From positions 1,178,001-1,242,000 of the forward strand of contig PVNU02004155.1 in the NCBI GenBank assembly GCA_003013855.2: a stretch of 64,000 nt of DNA. The letters run 5' to 3'. This document shows, in pieces, positions 44,948 through 57,929 of this stretch. A program made the translations under genes and the position numbers. The notes beneath the pieces were generated by a model. The model made no database searches. It saw only the letters and a program-made list of their open reading frames with translations, and had not been told where the DNA came from. The stretch's first letter is position 1. Each line of letters starts with the position of its first letter. The stretch comes from Liriodendron chinense. Lineage: Eukaryota > Streptophyta > Magnoliopsida > Magnoliales > Magnoliaceae.

Positions 44948-45737
44948 TAATGTTAGAAGTATCGGTATCATTACAAGGTCCATTGGCCAGGAATACAAAA
45001 ACAATATCGATATCATTAATAATATCAGTCGATAACTGAAAATGCAAGAGATGTTAAAATACACATATTTGCATATTTAGAAATAAAAAAGAATGCATAC
45101 ATAATAAGTTTCCATTTAATAGGGGGCGTAAAAGCATGTGTTGTTGTAAGAAATCAGTACAACCATCCCATCAATCACATCTATTCATCTAACCATCATA
45201 CGGTCCATCCAAATATTAATCAGTATTATAAAATATCGACAACACGATATTTCATTGAGAAATCATCGACAACTGAAAAGGAGACTGAAAGAATGTGGTC
45301 TTGATATCGCCCATGTTGTGGTAGTGGTAATATCGTCGACAATTTGATCACATGCAACTATATATACACCCATAAAAAAAATTGAAACTGAATTTTTTTA
45401 ATAAACAATTTTTTGGTGATATAGATACATTGAGGATATTATCAAAATATCGTCGATACACTGGCGATACAAGTGACACCTGAAATTTACACGGTAAAAA
45501 ATATTGACAATAAATTGAAGATATTGATACATTGGTGATACAAGCGACAACTAGAATTTACACAATCGAAAATATTGGTAATACATTGGCGATACTTAGC
45601 GATAGATTGCCGATACTTGAAATTTTTTATACTACCAGTGTCATCAGTATCACTACTAGTGTTATCATTATTATTGAGCTGGAGATAAAGATAATATCGA
45701 AGATATTTTGATAATATCGAGGATAATTCGAACAATG
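44948..45737. mobile_element. TATCG-rich hAT-like element, inverted copy
   Basis: It starts TAATGTTAGAAGTATCGGTATC and ends ATTCGAACAATG, the mirror image of the element at 28305-29168. Flanking octamers GCTGAGTC (44940-44947) and ACTGAGTT (45738-45745) match at 6 of 8. The left and right flanks are both GAGTC-rich, so it is inserted in an older GAGTC repeat. Confidence 0.7.
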
Positions 45738-45745
45738 ACTGAGTT

Positions 45746-46200
45746 AACACGACTTACGACATTTCAAGTCGAGTCTCTTAGAAATTTTCTAACAAGCCGG
45801 ACTCCTTCGGAAGTCGACATGGCTCATCGAGTAGGCTCAAAAACTTGGGCGACTCGACACGACTTGACATGACTCGATTAAGACACTTGCCCCGTCGGCA
45901 ACCGACTTTTATTTATTAAAAAAAAAAAGTTACACATGATAGGAGTTGAAGGAGTGACCTCTTCAGAGAGGCTCAAAACCCAAATTCTCATTACCAATAT
46001 ACCAATATGCAAAGAGGGTTTTTTTTTTTTTTTTTTTTTAATTTTACCCTTTCAAACTACTTATAAAATTTTCTAGCAAACTAACTAACTTAAATTAATT
46101 ATTAAACTATCGAGTCGTGTCAAGTAAATAATTGCTCCGATTTTCGAGTTAACCTAACCCAGCTAGACATGGAGTCGAGTTTTCAAGTTTTCGAACTATG
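45746..46200. repeat. GAGTC-rich repeat, right part
   Basis: Words such as AAGTCGAGTCTCTT, GGGCGACTCGACACGACT and TGGAGTCGAGTTTTCAAG, ending in GTTTTCGAACTATG. It contains A and T homopolymers (45918-45928 and 46018-46039). Confidence 0.55.
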
Positions 46201-47500
46201 AGCTATATTGATGGACTCATGTAATTTGTTAAAATCTCTTCTAGATCTCTTCAGGTTTTTCACCTTTTCTATATATTCCCACCATTCTCAATGAAATACA
46301 CATAATATATTCTACAAACTGCAGTCTCTAAATCCCTAACATAAAATATAAAAATTAGGGAAAGAATTCCCCCACAACTAAACAAGCACTAAATAACCTT
46401 GTTTCCCATTTCACCAAAATAGATAGAATGATAATGATAATTATAACGAAAAAATACACATTTTCTCTTGAATGGAAATAGAAAGGAATTTTTTTAAAAA
46501 AAAAAAAAAAAAGTCATTATGAAATAACTTAATTCAATGAATAGATGTAAATAAAATAATAAACGTTAAATAATCACAAAAAAGGGGATGATTTTCGAAT
46601 CACAAAAGGAAATAAAAGGGGAAAAACACCCTGTGATTGATGATTTCCAATCTATAAAAAGCCTCTGGTTGTTGTTTTCCTGAGAATGGATTAGATGGGT
46701 GGAGATGATGGGAGGATTGGTAGAATGTATAGATTTGGGTTTTGTATTTTTTGAACAGGAGAAAGGGTTAAATTAAGGCTTTGTATTTCTTAAATGGAAT
46801 TGAAAAACCTTTTCTTTTCTAAAGTTGAAAAGTCTTTGTTTTTAGAAGTTTTTGAAAATTGAAAATGCAATTGCAAATTTCAAAATGAGAGACACTCTCA
46901 CTTTGAGTCTGACAAAGGCAATTCTAGTCAATTGAGTCAACTGAGTCCAAAAGTCAAACTCAACAGGTGTTTTACTGAGTCTCGGCCGTGTCACTTCAAG
47001 TTGCGAGTTTCACGGTAATTAGGAAACTTTGTGGGTTACTACACCCACCCTACTGTTGTTCACACCGCAATGTTAGCCACCTCTACTTAGGAATCGATAC
47101 CAAAAGCACAGTGTTGAAACGAGGTTGATCCATGAAATTACATGAATAATATCTACATGTATTTTAATAATAAAAAATTGCTTACAAAATGCAAATTGAT
47201 TTGGGTTCTACTTTTCATTGAGATTTACATAGATATGTGGAACATGACCCACATCACATGTGTCAAGAAAAGTAGAAGAGCATGCACTTTCTCAATGATG
47301 TTACATCCCTCCACTATCATATGTCCCATCGCCAAAATCTATGATGATAATGTATAGATCCAAGCAAATAACATCTTATGGAAACGATAATTCAAGTCTT
47401 CAGACATGATGCTGACAAAACAATTGAAAAAAGAAAGAAGAATATTCAATTCATAATATAATATTTTGTGGATATACAACTATTCTCTGTGATAAATACA
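46201..47500. other. intergenic, no gene
   Basis: AT-rich. GAGTC-type words recur at 46890-47035. No coding region is supported. Confidence 0.4.
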
Positions 47501-47970
47501 CCCTTTCCGACTTTTGGTGAGATCACTGTAATAGTTGCATCGATTCACTTGGACAGTCCAATCAATCTGAAGCGTCCATTAAGTCCAGAAAATATTTAAT
47601 GGGCAAGTATGAAAACTGATCGGATGATCCAATCCACTCATGATTCGGCCTTTTTTTCTATAGATATCATTTTTGCAAGGTATTGATCAGATGGTTATGA
47701 TTGCGTAACAAAATTGATTCTTTCATAAGCAATTCATGATGGACCCTAACAATCGTCACCGTCCATGTTAAAAACCATTGATCAAATTGTTATTATTCGT
47801 CAAATCAGTGTGATGTTTGCATGGTAGAGCCCATGAAATGTGTGCTGGACCTAAACGATAGTAGATCAATAGATTAGACTCTTTAAATATCCCATTGCAA
47901 CTAGGAGGAGCACTATAACTTAATAGTGGTTTGATAGTACTGGAGCATTTCTCATACAAAATACAACCTT
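47501..47970. mobile_element. diverged relative of the Mutator-like MITE at 14735
   Basis: Internal segments match the 14735-15339 element in order: TTGGACAGTCCAATCAATCT, TTAAGTCCAGAAAATATTTAATGGGC, ATTGATCAGATGGTTATGAT, GCCCATGAAATGTGTGCTGGACCTAA and the right end CTGGAGCATTTCTC. The left terminal repeat is eroded. The 96-bp unit is single here. Confidence 0.6.
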
Positions 47971-48075
47971 CTAATGATATATATTATCAAATAATAAAGA
48001 AATAATGGATCTATCAAAAGGGTAGTAGTAAAATATAAATTCATCATCCCATCTAAAATACATCGTTGAAAGCTT

Positions 48076-48078
<3 letters not shown>

Positions 48079-48114
<36 letters not shown>
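48079..48114. repeat. (AG)n microsatellite
   Basis: About 36 bp of uninterrupted AG dinucleotides. Confidence 0.95.
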
Positions 48115-48119
<5 letters not shown>

Positions 48120-50980
48120 TGATTATTAATTTGCACTGTATTTCATGCATTTCTTCCTATGGTTTTTAATTTTCAATTCTTAGTTTTATATCAGATTCTT
48201 CCGAACATAATACAACATGAGCTAAGAGACATTTATGTCTTTAAGAGGATGTCTTTAAGAGGATGAGACATCCCGTTTAATGTTTTCATTGCTTTTGAAT
48301 GCCCTAATTAACTAAGAGGAATGATATAGCTAAGTGCATGGGATCCTTCCCCATGCACTTAATTGCATTTGGAATTGTTAGCATCCACATCATGTATCAG
48401 GACTGTCCATTAGTCCAGTCCACTCTTTATAAGGTGCCTTGAAAAAACCATATTTATTGAATGACCTAATCCGTCCAGTCAGTGATAGGCAAAAATGGAT
48501 GGACACGATCACAATAAGAAAAGTCCAATTTATTATCAGCTGATTGCTCTTATTTTCAGACGGCAGCGGAATACTACTATGTGAATAGGAATTAGATCAT
48601 TTCTTGTTATTAACTTATACACTAACAATGTTTCCTACTGGTTTGTTGCGTCTTTATAACTGTAATTTATCAATCCATTAGATTGAGAGGTTTCTCTTTT
48701 TTTTTTCTTTTTTCTTTTTTAGTTATTTTTTAAGGAGAGATTTTTCTAATGAAAGAAGAATACAAATCTAAAGCATCCAGAGTGAATTTGATGTAGGATG
48801 TGCCTCAGACGCATTCTTTGCATGGCTAGACCAAAAGAAGCCTAAGTGATCAAAGCGAAAGTAGTTCGTTAAATTCAAGCCCAGTCCTACGTAGGCATGA
48901 TGTAATTGGGCCCCATGTGTGTCCGGATTAAAGAAACTCATTTCAAATATGTAGGGAGAAATTGCCTTTGATCAAAGTTTGAACCGTAAATCAACCCCAA
49001 CTTTTGATCCAGGCATCGTCATGAAATGCACAACCTATTGATATTTATGTAATGATAGTTTCAGGGTCAATCGACTAGTATAGCAGTCGTGTACCTCCAC
49101 TTCGCAGGAAAACACTCAATTCTAGGTTAAAATTATAATTTTAGAAAATTTATTATTTTTAGTAATTTCGATTTTTATTGTATCTCCTTATTTTTAGAGT
49201 TTTAAGATTTTTGTCTTTTTAGAAATTACTGGTAATTATGATAAGACTCCTCCAATAACGTCTATCTAAACTTTCTATTTTTTTGCAAATTAGGCTTTAG
49301 AAAAGTTTTATTATTTTGGGTAATTTTTAAATTTTAGCTATTTTGGATAATTTAAAATTAAGTTTGAGTTTTCTTTATTTGCAATGTAATTGAGAAATCA
49401 TACACACATTACTCAATAAAATGCTTGAATTTTCTCTTTTATTTTCTTATGACTTCAAGGTTTTACCTGCTTAAGAAAGACAATGATCTTCTTCTCATTG
49501 TTTAATGCCCTTCACTGTGTTCGAATTCCTCTATGCGACCACGTGAGCCACCTACAATCATGGTGGACCATTGGATATGAGGGTCCATCATTGATCATGG
49601 TTTTAAGACTCGGCAACTCTAACTGACTCATTTCGTCCTAAGTCGAGTCACAACACGGCCAAGTGGGCCAAGTCCCCCCACCCCCCATTTTCAATTCTGA
49701 CCCGTAGTGTTTAATTGGGTCCAACTGAGTTCGAGTTAACTCAGATGAATTGCATGGGACTTGAGCCTTCAAACCTTGCCATGGATTGTTCATGTCCATA
49801 AAATCAACTTGATGTGATTACATATATCTTATTAATGGGCTACGAAATGAACAGTAAACCCATTCACACTCTTCCTATCCATTTTTCATGCACTTCATAA
49901 GATAGATTTGATCATTTGATCATTCAATCATGGTATTTTTAGGACACATTCAAAATCCACAGTGGACACGTGTCCAATGGGTATTGGTGATCATAGGTCG
50001 GTCAGGAGAAAACATGATTTTTCGACATGTCATGTGCCAAGCACATGTAGCATATGCAGGGAGAAGGCTTTGGTGAGATGGATGGTAAATTTCATTAACA
50101 TTTGGACATGTTGTGTAGATTTGTCTGGGATCAGTTGGGAGAGTGATGGATGATATGCAGGCACTTAGAAATTACTTATAAATTACACATGAGCCATGCA
50201 AGTAATTCAAATTAAACTGTCCACATTATAGGGGTCCCAGTTTTGATGCAGGGTAATAAAAAATTAGGATAAATTTAATTATGTGACCATAAGATTGATG
50301 GAAATTTATTGGACGATTAAAAATGAAAAATATCCAATGATCCTATTTCAACAAACAAGTTTCCACAAATCAGAGGTTAGGATTGCTCAACCAATATTAC
50401 TTTGGCAACATTACTTAGGGATAGTACGTTTCACAATTTAGTCAGTCTAATTTAAGTTTGGGGCCATTTGGAGTAAATGGAGGTATGGGGAGAACTCCCA
50501 AGTAAATGGATGTAAATGGCATTTGAGGTGTGTTTGAATTATAGTAAATGCATGGAAATAAAATGAAAATGGGAGTAAATGTATCTGTAAATGAAATGCT
50601 TTCTTTGAGAGAGGATTTGAAAATAAATGGGGGTGAAATGCCTTTTTGAGCTCCCTTAGAGAGTCGCATGAGTAAACAAAAGGTGCCGCTACACACATGT
50701 CCACCATACATGTCGCATGCTGATATACTCCAAAAATAAAAATAAAAACCCAATTATCAGCTTTATCACTAAATCACACCAACGGAATGATCCAAAGGTT
50801 GGCCACTTAAATGGACAATTAAAAAATATTGGCAAGTTGCTTGTTTGTGATCCTTACATTTGTTACATGCAGCTAGACTTTGCACGCATGTGGAGAATTC
50901 TAGCCGTTCACCAGGCTGAATAACTCATCAGTTGGGCCACAAGCACACAAAAACCATGAATACCTAACAAAACACTAATT
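48115..50980. other. intergenic, no gene
   Basis: AT-rich DNA with a GAGTC-rich segment at about 49605-49785 that starts CATGGTTTTAAGACTCGGCA. A TTTGGGGCCATTTGGAGTAA start at about 50456 may be a MITE end; no partner was found. No gene is supported. Confidence 0.4.
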
Positions 50981-51164
50981 GGGTTTGGGGCCTTGCCTCG
51001 TTGGTAGACTCTGCGGAGTTTCAATGAGGGGTCTCAGTCTTGAAACCCATCAGGGTGAAATCCCCGCTGCTGACAGCGCCAGTGGGTGCGTTGCATGATT
51101 GATTGGGTGGGTGTGTTACGCGATTGACTAGGTGGGTGGGTTGCATGATTGACCAAAAAAAAAA
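50981..51164 (+). mobile_element. tRNA-derived SINE, related family
   Basis: GGGCCTTGCCTCGTTGGTAGACTC (box-A-like) and GGTCTCAGTCTTGAAACCCA (box-B-like) are followed by GTGGGTGCGTTGCATGATTG repeats and an A11 tail. CTAATT precedes it and AACCTAATT follows, a probable short target duplication. Confidence 0.6.
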
Positions 51165-51172
51165 ACCTAATT

Positions 51173-52873
51173 ATCCACGTCGAGCAATACCAATGTTGAG
51201 ACATTCCCCCTAGGGTTGTAAACAGGTTGGATATCGCAATATCCTTATCCAATATCCTATTTGTTATCTCAACCTAACTTCTTTGGATAATATTCGAATC
51301 TGTATCCATATCCAACAATGAATCGGATATTGGATTGATGGTAGGTAAATATCCAACTAATAAATAATTATAAACTAAAATAAGTTAAATACCTATTAAA
51401 ATCAACAAAAGTTATACCTTAAAAAAATCAGATGCCATTGCAAAGTTTAGGAAGTTTATTTCATATATTAGTATTTAGTATATTAGTTAAAAATATAATT
51501 AATGGGGCAACTTACAAAAGTGCCTTCGATTAATTGGGTAAGTAGATATGGACACTACATCTACATTTGATCCGACTAAAAGCCAAGTGATCAAGTAATC
51601 AAGTAAAAATTTTGAATTGGGTAAATATCACGTATTCAAATCCGATTTTCTTGAGTTAGAAATGTATGATAAATGGAATTCTTGAGCTTGAAAACTAAGC
51701 CAACTTGCTGCAGCGATGCAATGGACAGAAGTGAAAAACTAAAACAAAATAAGCTAAACAATCCAAACTTGTTGTAGCATGGTGTTAGATAGAAGCGGAA
51801 AGGTTTGAACTAAGTAGGTGTCCATTAGGGACAAAAGATAAGCTATGTTGAGCTAGAAAAGATAGACATCATTGAGCTGAAAATAGTTATGTTGATTGTG
51901 TTAGTGTGAGGCTCCAAGCTCTTCTTTTTATGCTGCTTTTATAGGAGGTGCTAGCCATGTGTAAGATTTCATAGCTTCGGTGGATGATCTTCCAATTAGA
52001 TAGTGGGTTTATTGTGTTGCATGTGTTTAATTAGGATTCAGGATATCATTTAGGCATTATACTACCGTAAGTGACAAAGTCTCTGTCTTCGGATGGGTTT
52101 CTACTTTCAAACTTCGATTTCATAGTCATTGGGGATGTCACACGTATGCTTTCAAGGTGCAAATCTCTCAACACAAGAGTCCAACAATGGTAACTCTCTA
52201 GCAAGGTTTCCTCTACACGTTGTAAGTCGAGCATGCTTTGTATCTGCTAGTCATGTGTCTTGAAACAGACGACCACCTTTAGGGTTTTGGTCATGCCTAC
52301 ATTTTAGTACCTAACCTTTCCAGCAGGGTATATGTCCTCTGTATACAGGTATCTATGATTTTTACAATCCTTTTCTCCAGCTGTGAGTAGCTTTCTTCCT
52401 TAACTTTCGTACGAGTATGCCGACATATGTTGGCATCTCACTTGTTGGTTTGGGCTGCGTCATGTAAACAAGGACTAACATGCATGCTCATGATCCTAGC
52501 CATTAATAATAATAATAATAAAGGCCCACAATGAATCTTCAGCATGCACCCAAAAAGTTAGGTTGGTCCAGTCAGCGAAGCTTTTCTATTAGAGCCGGAT
52601 TGTTTTGTAAACTTTGGGCCACTTAATAAATGGACAAGCCTAATCTTTAATTTGGTCAGGCATCTAAGGTTCCAACCCACCTTGGGAATGGCTTGCATCT
52701 CAAGCCCATATTTAAAAAATAATGCTAAAAATAAACAAAAAATCAAGAACTTGAGTTGAGTTGAGACAAGTAACTCGATTGTTTTATTTCTCTATTCATT
52801 TATTTTTGAGTTTTCTGAATGTTTTCAATAATATTGATCAATTATTGTCGAGTCTTGGTAAATTGAGTCATAC
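51173..52873. other. intergenic, no gene
   Basis: From about 51210 to 51660 there is a repeat rich in GGATAT/ATATCC words, starting TAGGGTTGTAAACAGGTTGG. It may be another short-word element, but the right end is not clear. (AAT)n lies at 52505-52522. Confidence 0.4.
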
Positions 52874-52885
52874 GCTTGGTTAGAA

Positions 52886-53073
52886 TCCCACCCAGGTCCA
52901 TAGCTCAAGTGGCAGATTGAGTGAAGATAGCCTCCTTTCAACACTAAGTTCATGGTATCGATTCCCATGGTGGGGTGGCTAACATTGTGATGTGACTAAC
53001 AGGGTTGGGTGGGTGTACTAACAATGGGGTGTGTGAACTTACCCATAAATAAAATAAAAAAGAAAAAAAAAAT
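52886..53073 (+). mobile_element. tRNA-derived SINE with 12-bp target duplication
   Basis: Box-A-like CATAGCTCAAGTGGCAGATT and box-B-like TTCATGGTATCGATTCCCAT are followed by GGGTGGGTGTACTAACAATG and a tail AAATAAAATAAAAAAGAAAA. GCTTGGTTAGAA flanks both sides (52874-52885 and 53074-53085). It is inserted in a GAGTC-rich repeat. Same family as 21172-21399. Confidence 0.85.
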
Positions 53074-53085
53074 GCTTGGTTAGAA

Positions 53086-53994
53086 CCAAGTCTAATTCTT
53101 TTTAGTCCTAACTGAGTCATGACCAAATTAAGTTTTTCCTTGTCTACTCAAACCGAGCCGCGGCTCATGTCTGTTTACCATGTTGGCACATGTGGTGGCA
53201 CGTAAATGAACTGCATTATACACGCCTACGGAATTATGTACGAAACCTTGTTTTAGTGGTATTTATGAAGTATTGAGAATGAAATTACAAAAATGGCATA
53301 TATACTTGGTTGAAATATTAAAATCCCACTAGATTGACATAAAGAAATGGGTCAATGAAGTGTAACCATGGTGGCCTGCACAAATACCTACTCAAAATCC
53401 TTGGGTTGCTTCTTTGTCTAGTGATTTTGGACACATACATCCCTTTTTTACAACAATGTTCACTGTTTTGGCCCACTTAAATACCGAAAGCAACCCTTCT
53501 TGATTTAGACAAGCTTCATTAAAGTAGACTATTAGTGCTTGCTAGTGGATGCCATTTTGTCCTAACCTTCTTGGCAATGCTGCCACCCTGTTCATCATTT
53601 TCAGATTTTTAGGGTTTGTTGTTTCTTGTAGAATGTTTTTTTCCCTGCTGCCTCTTTTCGCACCTCAGACATATTAGTTTATGGTGGTCTTCACTTACAC
53701 GTGCCAAGGTGGAAGTACATGTGTGAGATCCTAGCTGCTCGCCAAGTGGATCTATCGTTATAGCTTAGATGCGTTGACTGAAGAATCAACTGTCTTTCTA
53801 TCAAGTGGGCCACATGCGAACAAAGAATAAATGGACGGTTAGAAGTAATCAGGGAAGGTCTACATTCTAATATTTATATGTTTGGACCATTAAATGAGTG
53901 GACCAGTCTGAACTTTTACAAAGGGAATCTACATGGTGGGACCCTCTTGATGAGTAGATTGGATCTGGCAAACATGCAACACGTTGGCGAATGG

Positions 53995-54033
<39 letters not shown>

Positions 54034-55578
54034 CCTGTTCTTGATAACATTCTCTTGAATGAATTTTCAAAATGACAGGTAAACAAGCAACAACAATTCC
54101 TTTTAGATTTTGGATACCCCACACACCATTTATTTCCTTCTCTTTGGCATCAATCATATATCCTTCTACAAACACAAACCAACAACTACAAGTTTGGAGG
54201 GTCCTCATTAAAATACCTGCCAAATCGGCCATCAATTCGTGCAAGTGGGGCCCATGCCTCAATGATCCAAGCTGTTGATACAATGGGCCACGCCACAAAT
54301 GTCCCATGCATCATAAATCCTAGCAGTATAATATTTGGCATTTTTCTTGTTGGATGAGAATCGTTGCCGTGTTCGCTCTTCGCTGTCTATTTCTTGACCA
54401 CTATTGAAGGGTTATGATATTCTTCTAGTATCAGAAATTATTGGTGAATGATCCATTCAAAGTGGGATTCATGGCCCACCTTTTATAAGCTGAAAACCTG
54501 AATAGATTCTTAGCATTTTATAATACCTAATTAAGGAATAATTACATAACATGTGGCCGACATCTTTGCACACTGTATTAGGTTTTGTAATTTTGCTAAT
54601 GGGACCCATGATTCAATAATCCAGACCTTTGGTCTCTTTTAAGTCCCACCATGGATGGGGAATGCTCCAAAAATCTCCTTGATTGGAAGATCCCAGCAAC
54701 CATTTGTTGGGACTTTTTTAGTTGAATGTGTACCATTTTTGTATTTCTCTTCTAAACATTCTATATGTGGGCCAGAAATCAAAAGTTAATATTGTCATAT
54801 CAAGGAGATTTATGTGTCCTAATCAATTAATCTGTCGTGGGAAATAATGACCAATGGTATTGATTATCGAACCATGGGCCGCTTGTCAGAATTGATAGCC
54901 CATGTATGATGTGGAAGGATGTGGGCCACACAACCCACGCCTCATTTCCCATCGCATGATTCCTCTTCGCTAATAGACCGATATGGTGGCTCGCAATCAT
55001 TTTCAAATTGGTGGTGGCTCATCTTCTTGGCATGTAAATGCATTGAGTAGGACTGTCTTAGATAATTATTCAAACTTGTTGGGGTCATGGTTGATAGAGC
55101 ATGGCTCAAGAATCACTCTGATCGAGCAATCCTAACCATTTAAGTAGTTGCAAGTTGGCAGTCTAAATTCAATGTTAAAAAAATTAGATGGTTATGATTA
55201 TATGCTCAATGTGAGTTTTGTTGTGCTCAATCTAAAGGTCAAACTTGGATCATCAATTTCGACGGTCTTGATCCACGTATAATTGCGCCATGCGTATGAT
55301 GGATGAGTCACCACCAGAACTCTCAAGATAGGCTAGTGCCGATGGCCACACATTTATGATTGAAAAAACATTGATGACAACCATTCCTACAACCATGACG
55401 TTTGTATGACATCTTGCCCAGCCTGCAAGGTTGTCCCATCATGAAAACGGGATGCCCCAATAATCATTTGGGCACATCACATAACATTGATTCATAAATG
55501 AACAACCACCCAAAAAACTCCAGGGTTTCTTATTTTTATGATTGGATGTACTAAAATTTAGGGCATCTCCTTTTCATG
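53086..55578. other. intergenic, no gene
   Basis: Non-coding, with a (CT)n run at 54000-54030 and GAGTC-type words to about 53165. Short shadow frames around 53867-54307 reflect the microsatellite, not a gene. Confidence 0.4.
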
Positions 55579-55586
55579 GTTGAATG

Positions 55587-56358
55587 CAATGTTATAAAAA
55601 TCATTACTGTATCACAAACTATAATAAGGGTTGAGTACTATGGAACTGCAAATCATATCTTAAATCATAAGATTTTTAAAATTTTTTTAAAAATATAAAG
55701 AAATCAGAAGAAAATTAAAAACTTAGCTATCATTCTTTTGCCATCAATATGCACCAAGTCAATATGCACCAAGTAATAACATGTCATGATAATGTTAAAG
55801 TATTTGTATCTTTCCTTCTTCTTTAATAATTTATGCTTTTGTTACCTTTTTTAAACGTAGGATCACATTGGAAAAGTGATATTTAATTATTCGACAAAGA
55901 AAGATATTTTGATTTCTAACCATCATTCAACAATAAATAATTCAACATGGTCATAACCATTCATAAAAACATTCCAGATATGTTATACATCAATTTGGCG
56001 TTTCAAATAGTTAGAAGTAAGAAATCATTAAAAAAATTCTACGATTTAATGTTGAAGAGAATATATATCATTTAATATCTTATAAAGAACGAAATAAAAT
56101 AATTTACCTTTTCTAAATGATTCTTAAAGCCCGAACCAATTTAAAAATATAAACTAAAAACTAAGTAAAGCTTAAAAAATAATAAGTATAATTTAGATCG
56201 TAAATTAAGGATTTACATCCTAAATTTTAGAATTCAAATAATAAAATCGTAAGATTCTTATAAAAAGAGATTTAAATGTGAGATTCAAATAGTTTTGCCT
56301 AAAATTCGACGCAAATCATATATTGTAAATCGTAAATTGTAAGATTTTGACAACACTA
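55587..56358. mobile_element. hAT-like element with AAATCGTAAGATT words
   Basis: It begins CAATGTTATAAAAATC and ends, in reverse, TAGTGTTGTCAAAATC. Flanking octamers GTTGAATG (55579-55586) and GTTGGATG (56359-56366) differ by one base. Interior about 770 bp, very AT-rich, with recurring AAATCATAAGAT/AAATCGTA words near both ends. The TGTTGTCAAAATC ends resemble those at 8054 and 26780. Confidence 0.7.
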
Positions 56359-56497
56359 GTTGGATGCACTAAATTTTAAAGCATCTTATTTTCTTGGTAG
56401 GACAATGTTGTGTGAGATGTCATAAAAACACTATGATAGGCCCCACATGCCAATTAGTTGAATGCGCACTTAGTTATGTGTGAACATTTATCGCTAT

Positions 56498-56852
<355 letters not shown>

Positions 56853-56991
56853 TGTAGACACCCCACCTTCGGCTACACTGTTGGTAGAGATAGCTGGTTG
56901 AACGGAGGACCATACCCCCAAATCCCAAGTCCAAACTCAGCCAAACTCACCCTTGTAAGCCCCATTCCATAGCCCAGTTCAAGCCTGAACC

Positions 56992-57200
56992 CAGTCAACC
57001 CAGTCCTAAACACCACCCTGAAAAACCCCCCATAAAAAAGTCCAGTCAAAAAGACCCAAAAAAAAATCAAACTCACTGAGTCAACTCGCTGAGTTAACCC
57101 GCTGAGTCAACCCGTCGAGTCAACCCGTCGAGTCAACCCGTCGAGTCAAACCACCGAGTCGACCCGCTGAGTCAACTCACTGAGTCGACCAGCGAGTCCA
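56992..57200 (+). promoter_or_regulatory. AGTCAA (W-box) array in the gypsy U3
   Basis: A degenerate 13-bp tandem unit GAGTCAACCCGTC spans about 57072-57197. AGTCAA, the reverse complement of the W-box core TTGACT, occurs eight times between 56993 and 57175. TGAGTCA (GCN4-like) occurs several times in the same units. The array ends about 115-140 bp upstream of the TATA box, a suitable enhancer position. W-boxes bind WRKY factors in plants; the function here is inferred. Confidence 0.6.
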
Positions 57201-57311
57201 ACAGCAGCCCCGAGGGAACGGCCGTACTCGCTGGAAACCGAGGAGCGGCCGTACGAGCGGCCCATGGCAGGCCGCCCGGACAAAATTACGCAATCTGCCA
57301 TTGTCCGCTGC

Positions 57312-57319
57312 TATAAATA
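57312..57319 (+). promoter_or_regulatory. TATA box of the gypsy LTR
   Basis: TATAAATA in CTGCTATAAATACCCCCC, followed by C-rich DNA. Transcription would be expected to start about 30 bp downstream, near 57345, defining the U3/R boundary. Confidence 0.65.
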
Positions 57320-57637
57320 CCCCCCCTCCCCTTCTCATTTCAAGCAGAATTCGAAGACCATTCAGCTAGAGAGAGCCCGTCCGTCTGAGTCACCCTCCTT
57401 CATCCTTTAGCCCATTCCTTCACCAAGGAGAGCCCGAGTGAGGAGAGACTAGCCCTGGTCCAGCCCAGCCTGACCACTGGTCCAAGCCTCCCAAGCCATC
57501 CAAGTCTTGATCCAGCCACTCGAAGCCAACCCTTGCGACACCTCCGTCCACCCAGCTACTCATTTTCCAGCATCATCTCATTTGCATCTAGCATAAGTGC
57601 AACATTTACTTTTCTTCCAACCCCCCTGCTTCACTGC

Positions 57638-57929
57638 AAGCACTTTGATTATTCAAACACATCACATGCATCTCGCATAAAGCACCTGTCAGTTCGAGCG
57701 TATGCTCTGGGCTTGCCCGTTGTTGGAACCTGCCCATCAAAAACTCTTACTGTTCAGACCTGCATTCACGTACATATCACTATAAGCACTTTGAATATTC
57801 AAGCACACAGCATGCATCATCTCGCATAAAGCACCTGTCAGTTCGAGCGTATGCTCTGGGCTTGCCCGTTGTTGGAACCTGCCCATCAGAAACTCTTACT
57901 GTTCAGACCCGCATTCATGCATCATGTCA
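57638..57929 (+). repeat. 146-bp tandem duplication in the transcribed part of the gypsy LTR
   Basis: AAGCACTTTGATTATTC begins at 57638, and its near copy AAGCACTTTGAATATTC at 57784. Both continue with CATCTCGCATAAAGCACCTG, TCAGTTCGAGCGTATGCTCT and GGGCTTGCCCGTTGTTGGAA, with few differences. It lies downstream of the TATA box, hence in R/U5. Confidence 0.9.

Noticed and set aside
57533..57829. 98-codon frame in the gypsy LTR
   Set aside because: Lies in R/U5 and spans a tandem duplication; no domain.
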